Part shown: positions 61,403 through 64,000 of the stretch, one piece after another
How positions within the stretch are numbered: the stretch's first letter is position 1
Layout: each line of letters begins with the position of its first letter
Source of the DNA: Peptoniphilaceae bacterium
GTDB lineage: Bacteria > Bacillota > Clostridia > Tissierellales > Peptoniphilaceae
DNA: 64,000 nt
Assembly: GCA_910589545.1 (NCBI GenBank)
Contig: CAJUSY010000048.1
Span: 20,562-84,561, forward strand
Direction: 5' to 3'
Position numbers and translations under genes: made by a program
The notes under the pieces: generated by a model
The model's input: the letters and a program-made list of their open reading frames with translations, nothing else
Told to the model about the DNA's origin: nothing
Databases searched by the model: none

Positions 61403-62737
61403 CTAACCTATTATAATATTTTCGTGAGCTTCTTTATAAGCTTTTTTGTTCTTAGAACTAGACAATGCAAAAAGTATTGTTAAAGAACCAACTCTACCTA
61501 TATACATTGTAGCAATTATTAAAATCTTTGATATATTGTTAATACTTGGTGTTAAGCTTCTTGTCAAACCAACCGTACCAAAAGCACTAACCACTTCAAA
61601 TACCACATCCAAATATTTAGCTTTATCAATAACTAAAATTGCAAACGTAACAAATATTACACAAACCATTGATAAAGTTATGATTGCCAAAGCCTTTTTA
61701 ACTTGAGAAAATCTTATTCTTCGATTGAATACCTCTACATCCTCTTGTCCTTTAATTTCACTTAAAGCGACAATAATTAAAAGCGCAAAAGTTGTAGTCT
61801 TTATACCTCCGGCTGTACCTGCTGGGGATCCACCAATAAACATATTCAATATTGATAAAACACTTGAACTATCCAATAACTTGGATTGATCAATGGATGC
61901 AAATCCTGCAGTTCTTAAAGTAACGGCTTGAAAAATAGAGTTGGATATTTTGTCTATAAAATCTAGATTTCCTATGGTAGCTGCATTAGAAGATTCCATC
62001 ACAAATATTAAAATCGAAGTTATCGAAAGCATCAATATTGTTGTTGTAAGAACTATTTTGGAATGCAAAGAATATTTCTTAAAATTAAAACCATTATGAA
62101 CTATATCAAGAATTACATTAAATCCTATACCACCTATTACTATTAAAAGTCCTATAACAAACAAAACGAATACATTCGTATTGATATCTATTAATGAATT
62201 AGGTCCTAAAATATCAAATCCAGCATTACAAAATGCCGAAATCGCATGGAAAAAACTATAAAATATCCCTTTTATCCCATATAAAGGAACAAATTTAATC
62301 ATCAATAATAAAGCTCCAATGGTTTCAAAAGTAAATGTAGAAATCAAAATATATTTAATTAGTTTTACCATTCCCTGCATATCAATACTATTAGTTTGTT
62401 CTTTAATTATTAATCTGTCTTTTAAAGTAATTCTTCTACCCATGACAAGTGCAATCAAAGTTGCAAATGTCATAAATCCAAGTCCGCCCATTTGAATTAA
62501 AATTATGATAATTATTTTTCCTAATACACTCCATGCACTAAATGTAGCAACAGTAACTAATCCTGTCACACAAACTGCAGATGTTGCCGTAAACAAACAA
62601 TCTATGTACGGAATTTTCCCTATACTTTGACTGATAGGTAAAGATAAAAGTAATGATCCTACAACAATCAAAAATAAAAAGCTTAAAATCAAAACTAATG
62701 GCGGATTATCTTCTAAATATCTTTTTAAACGTTTCAT
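61403..62737 (-). CDS. ktrB: Potassium channel-transporter subunit KtrB
   Basis: Membrane pore of the K+ (Na+-dependent) uptake system; 444 aa with four M1-P-M2 repeats. Selectivity-filter-like loops: TATSAVCVTGLVTVATFSAW, SAFCNAGFDILGPN, LRTAGFASID, and GTVGLTRSLTP, plus the GGSPAGTAGGIKTTTFAL loop. The ATG at 62737 gives MKRLKRYLED; a TTG lies two codons earlier. No Shine-Dalgarno precedes it, while a promoter lies so close that the mRNA may be leaderless. Confidence 0.92.
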   Translation of the reverse strand: MKRLKRYLEDNPPLVLILSFLFLIVVGSLLLSLPISQSIGKIPYIDCLFTATSAVCVTGLVTVATFSAWSVLGKIIIIILIQMGGLGFMTFATLIALVMGRRITLKDRLIIKEQTNSIDMQGMVKLIKYILISTFTFETIGALLLMIKFVPLYGIKGIFYSFFHAISAFCNAGFDILGPNSLIDINTNVFVLFVIGLLIVIGGIGFNVILDIVHNGFNFKKYSLHSKIVLTTTILMLSITSILIFVMESSNAATIGNLDFIDKISNSIFQAVTLRTAGFASIDQSKLLDSSSVLSILNMFIGGSPAGTAGGIKTTTFALLIIVALSEIKGQEDVEVFNRRIRFSQVKKALAIITLSMVCVIFVTFAILVIDKAKYLDVVFEVVSAFGTVGLTRSLTPSINNISKILIIATMYIGRVGSLTILFALSSSKNKKAYKEAHENIIIG

Positions 62738-62743
62738 AAACAA

Positions 62744-62772
62744 ATCATACTACAAAAGAATTTAAAAGTAAA
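62744..62772 (-). promoter_or_regulatory. Promoter of ktrBA, placed for a leaderless mRNA
   Basis: TTTACT (62767-62772), 17 bases, TATGAT (62744-62749) on the minus strand. Only 6 bases separate the -10 box from the ktrB ATG, so transcription is predicted to start at or next to the start codon. Confidence 0.5.
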
Positions 62773-62793
62773 ACAAAACATTGAAAATTTTAC

Positions 62794-62830
62794 AAAAAAG
62801 AGTTACTTATTTATTTAAATAAATAACTCT
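62794..62830 (-). terminator. Terminator after asnA
   Basis: The minus strand reads GAGTTA...TAACTC with an AT-rich inner stem (TTATTTA/TAAATAA, one mismatch), followed by TTTTTTG. It lies about 15 bases past the asnA stop and separates it from ktrB. Confidence 0.8.
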
Positions 62831-62844
62831 TAAGTAAATAAAAT

Positions 62845-63855
62845 TTATAATAATTTAATTCCCAATTTTTCACATTCATTAAGCATTTCTTTTGGCCAAA
62901 TAGAAGATTGAACTTCTCCTATGTGGGCTTTTTGTAAAAAGAACATACAAATTCTGGATTGCCCTATTCCCCCTCCAATAGATTGTGGAAGTTTATTGTT
63001 AAGTAACATTTGATGATATTCTAGATTTTTTCTATCATTGTTTTGTTTTTTATCAAGTTGATATAATAATCTATCTTTGTCGACTCTAATTCCCATTGAA
63101 CTCAATTCAAGACAATTATTTAAAACTGGATTATGAACTAATATATCTCCATTTAAACTCCAATCATCATAATCTGGTGATCTGTCAGAATGTGATTTTC
63201 CAGATTTTAATAAATCTCCAATTCCTATTAAAAATACAGATCCATGTTTTTTAGTAATTAAACCTTCTCTCTCATCGGGAGTATTTTCGGGATACATATC
63301 TTCTAATTCTTCCGTAGTCACAAAAGTTATTTCGTCTGCAAGTATTTTTTCATAACCGTCATAAGAATTAATCAGCATTGTTTGAGTATCTAAAAAGCAT
63401 TGGTAAATATTTCTTACTGTTTCTTTTAAATATTCTACAGTCCTATCTTCTTTTGAGATTACTTTTTCCCAATCCCATTGATCCACATATAGTGAGTGAG
63501 TATTGTCGCAAATTTCTGAAGGTCTAATAGCGTTCATATCTGTGTAAATTCCTTCACCAACAGAAATATCATAATTTTTTAATGCAATTCTCTTCCATTT
63601 TGCAAGAGATTGAACAATTTCTAATCTACTCATAGATCCATTTTCCAAAAACTCAAAACCAACTGGTTTTTCTATACCATTTAAATTATCATTAATCCCC
63701 GTATAAGCCCTTACAAATAGTGGAGCTGATACTCTAGTTAAATTCAAAGTTTCTGACAATCTGTATTGAAAAAAATCCTTGATAATCTTAATCGCTTTTT
63801 GTGTTTCTAATAAATCCAAAGAAGATTTATATCCTTCTGGCACTTTTAATTCCAT
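62845..63855 (-). CDS. asnA: Aspartate-ammonia ligase (asparagine synthetase A)
   Basis: Makes asparagine from aspartate, ammonia and ATP; class II synthetase-like fold. The 336-aa protein has SAPLFVRAYTGINDNLNG, SLAKWKRIALKNYDISVGEG, IRPSEICDNTHSLYVDQWDW and the C-terminal GGGIGQSRICMFFLQKAHIG. AAGGAG precedes the ATG. It is a single-gene unit with its own promoter and terminator. No T-box core was found in its short leader. Confidence 0.96.
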   Translation of the reverse strand: MELKVPEGYKSSLDLLETQKAIKIIKDFFQYRLSETLNLTRVSAPLFVRAYTGINDNLNGIEKPVGFEFLENGSMSRLEIVQSLAKWKRIALKNYDISVGEGIYTDMNAIRPSEICDNTHSLYVDQWDWEKVISKEDRTVEYLKETVRNIYQCFLDTQTMLINSYDGYEKILADEITFVTTEELEDMYPENTPDEREGLITKKHGSVFLIGIGDLLKSGKSHSDRSPDYDDWSLNGDILVHNPVLNNCLELSSMGIRVDKDRLLYQLDKKQNNDRKNLEYHQMLLNNKLPQSIGGGIGQSRICMFFLQKAHIGEVQSSIWPKEMLNECEKLGIKLL

Positions 63856-63893
63856 AAAACTCTCCTTATACTAAAAAATAACCATATTTTATT

Positions 63894-63921
63894 ATTATAT
63901 CAGACAAATTTAATATGTAAA
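63894..63921 (-). promoter_or_regulatory. Promoter of asnA
   Basis: TTTACA (63916-63921), 16 bases, TATAAT (63894-63899), with a TGA extension before the -10 box. The predicted start near 63887 gives a leader of about 32 bases. Confidence 0.78.
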
Positions 63922-63951
63922 ATTTTTAAACATTGACCATGTAATAATCAT

Positions 63952-63995
63952 CCCCCGGCGTAGCCGGGGGTTTTTCTCATGCGGCCCAAAGGGCC
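63952..63995 (+). repeat. GC-rich double hairpin at window edge (possible IS200/IS605-type left end)
   Basis: CCCCCGGC-GTA-GCCGGGGG (63952-63970) followed by TTTTT is a strong plus-strand terminator. A second inverted repeat GGCCC-AAA-GGGCC is at 63983-63995. Their GC richness contrasts sharply with the surrounding AT-rich DNA. IS200-group elements carry a terminator hairpin and a second, ribosome-site-masking hairpin before tnpA, which would lie beyond the window. No transposase is visible here, so the identity is tentative. Confidence 0.4.
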
Positions 63996-64000
63996 TGTAT

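Noticed and set aside
1..64000. tRNA genes, rRNA genes, CRISPR arrays, prophage or conjugative genes
   Set aside because: Looked for conserved tRNA arms, rRNA cores, spaced direct repeats, integrases and structural phage genes; none was seen. The CCGCGGTACCACC-like matches are T-box cores, not tRNA.

Overview
The window is a low-GC (roughly 30 % by eye) housekeeping stretch of a Gram-positive, Firmicutes-type chromosome. Signs of this are T-box leaders on aspS and pheST, a sigma-A-like rpoD, ScpA/ScpB/SMC, KtrAB, Asp23/YloU, MutS2, and an IspH protein fused to ribosomal S1 domains, an arrangement known from clostridia. Gene content and style suit the Tissierellia/Peptoniphilaceae, and Finegoldia magna is my best guess. 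That is recognition, not proof. No sporulation genes, tRNAs, rRNAs, CRISPR arrays or prophage were seen. Nearly all genes lie on the minus strand, except a three-gene block (5.7-8.5 kb) and one regulator (46.4-47.8 kb).

Layout on the minus strand, reading right to left: asnA with its own promoter (63.9 kb); ktrB-ktrA-trmH (62.7-60.0 kb); a T-box-controlled operon pheS-pheT-zapA-U32 peptidase-mutS2-argS-membrane protein-TPR protein (59.8-47.8 kb); murJ; a second T-box operon aspS-tcdA-rseC-glyA (44.5-40.4 kb); der-plsY-ackA; rpmF; then plsX-acpP-rnc-radical SAM-smc-ftsY-asp23 (36.8-28.8 kb). After a hairpin just before nusB comes a long, nearly gapless run nusB-xseA-xseB-ispA-tlyA-argR-recN-nudix-M50-scpA-scpB-rluB-orphan-mnmM-flavoprotein-cmk-plsC-ispH/S1 (28.8-14.4 kb), closed by a terminator. 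Then come dgt-dnaG-rpoD-trmK-nif3, the RNase P RNA gene, and finally ruvC-ruvA-ruvB-queA-tgt-yajC with recJ running off the left edge. The plus-strand block encodes a short-chain dehydrogenase resembling the YmfI EF-P-modifying reductase, translationally coupled to a two-component system.

Functionally the window covers replication and repair (dnaG, recJ, ruvABC, recN, xseAB, mutS2), chromosome segregation (smc, scpA, scpB), transcription (rpoD, nusB), translation and tRNA/rRNA modification, phospholipid synthesis (plsX, plsY, plsC, acpP), cell-wall precursor flipping (murJ) and potassium uptake.

The most notable observations are: (1) an in-frame TAA inside rluB, with the family's C-terminal tail still intact and in frame behind it; (2) a palindrome that encodes the overlapping 3' ends of two convergent genes and looks like a bidirectional terminator; (3) hairpins directly before the ribosome binding sites of nusB and rpmF; (4) a probable leaderless ktrB mRNA; (5) GC-rich hairpins at the right edge that may be the left end of an IS200/IS605-type element; and (6) absence of dxs and secDF from places where they commonly sit. 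I saw no gene cluster that I could defend as a wholly new system.
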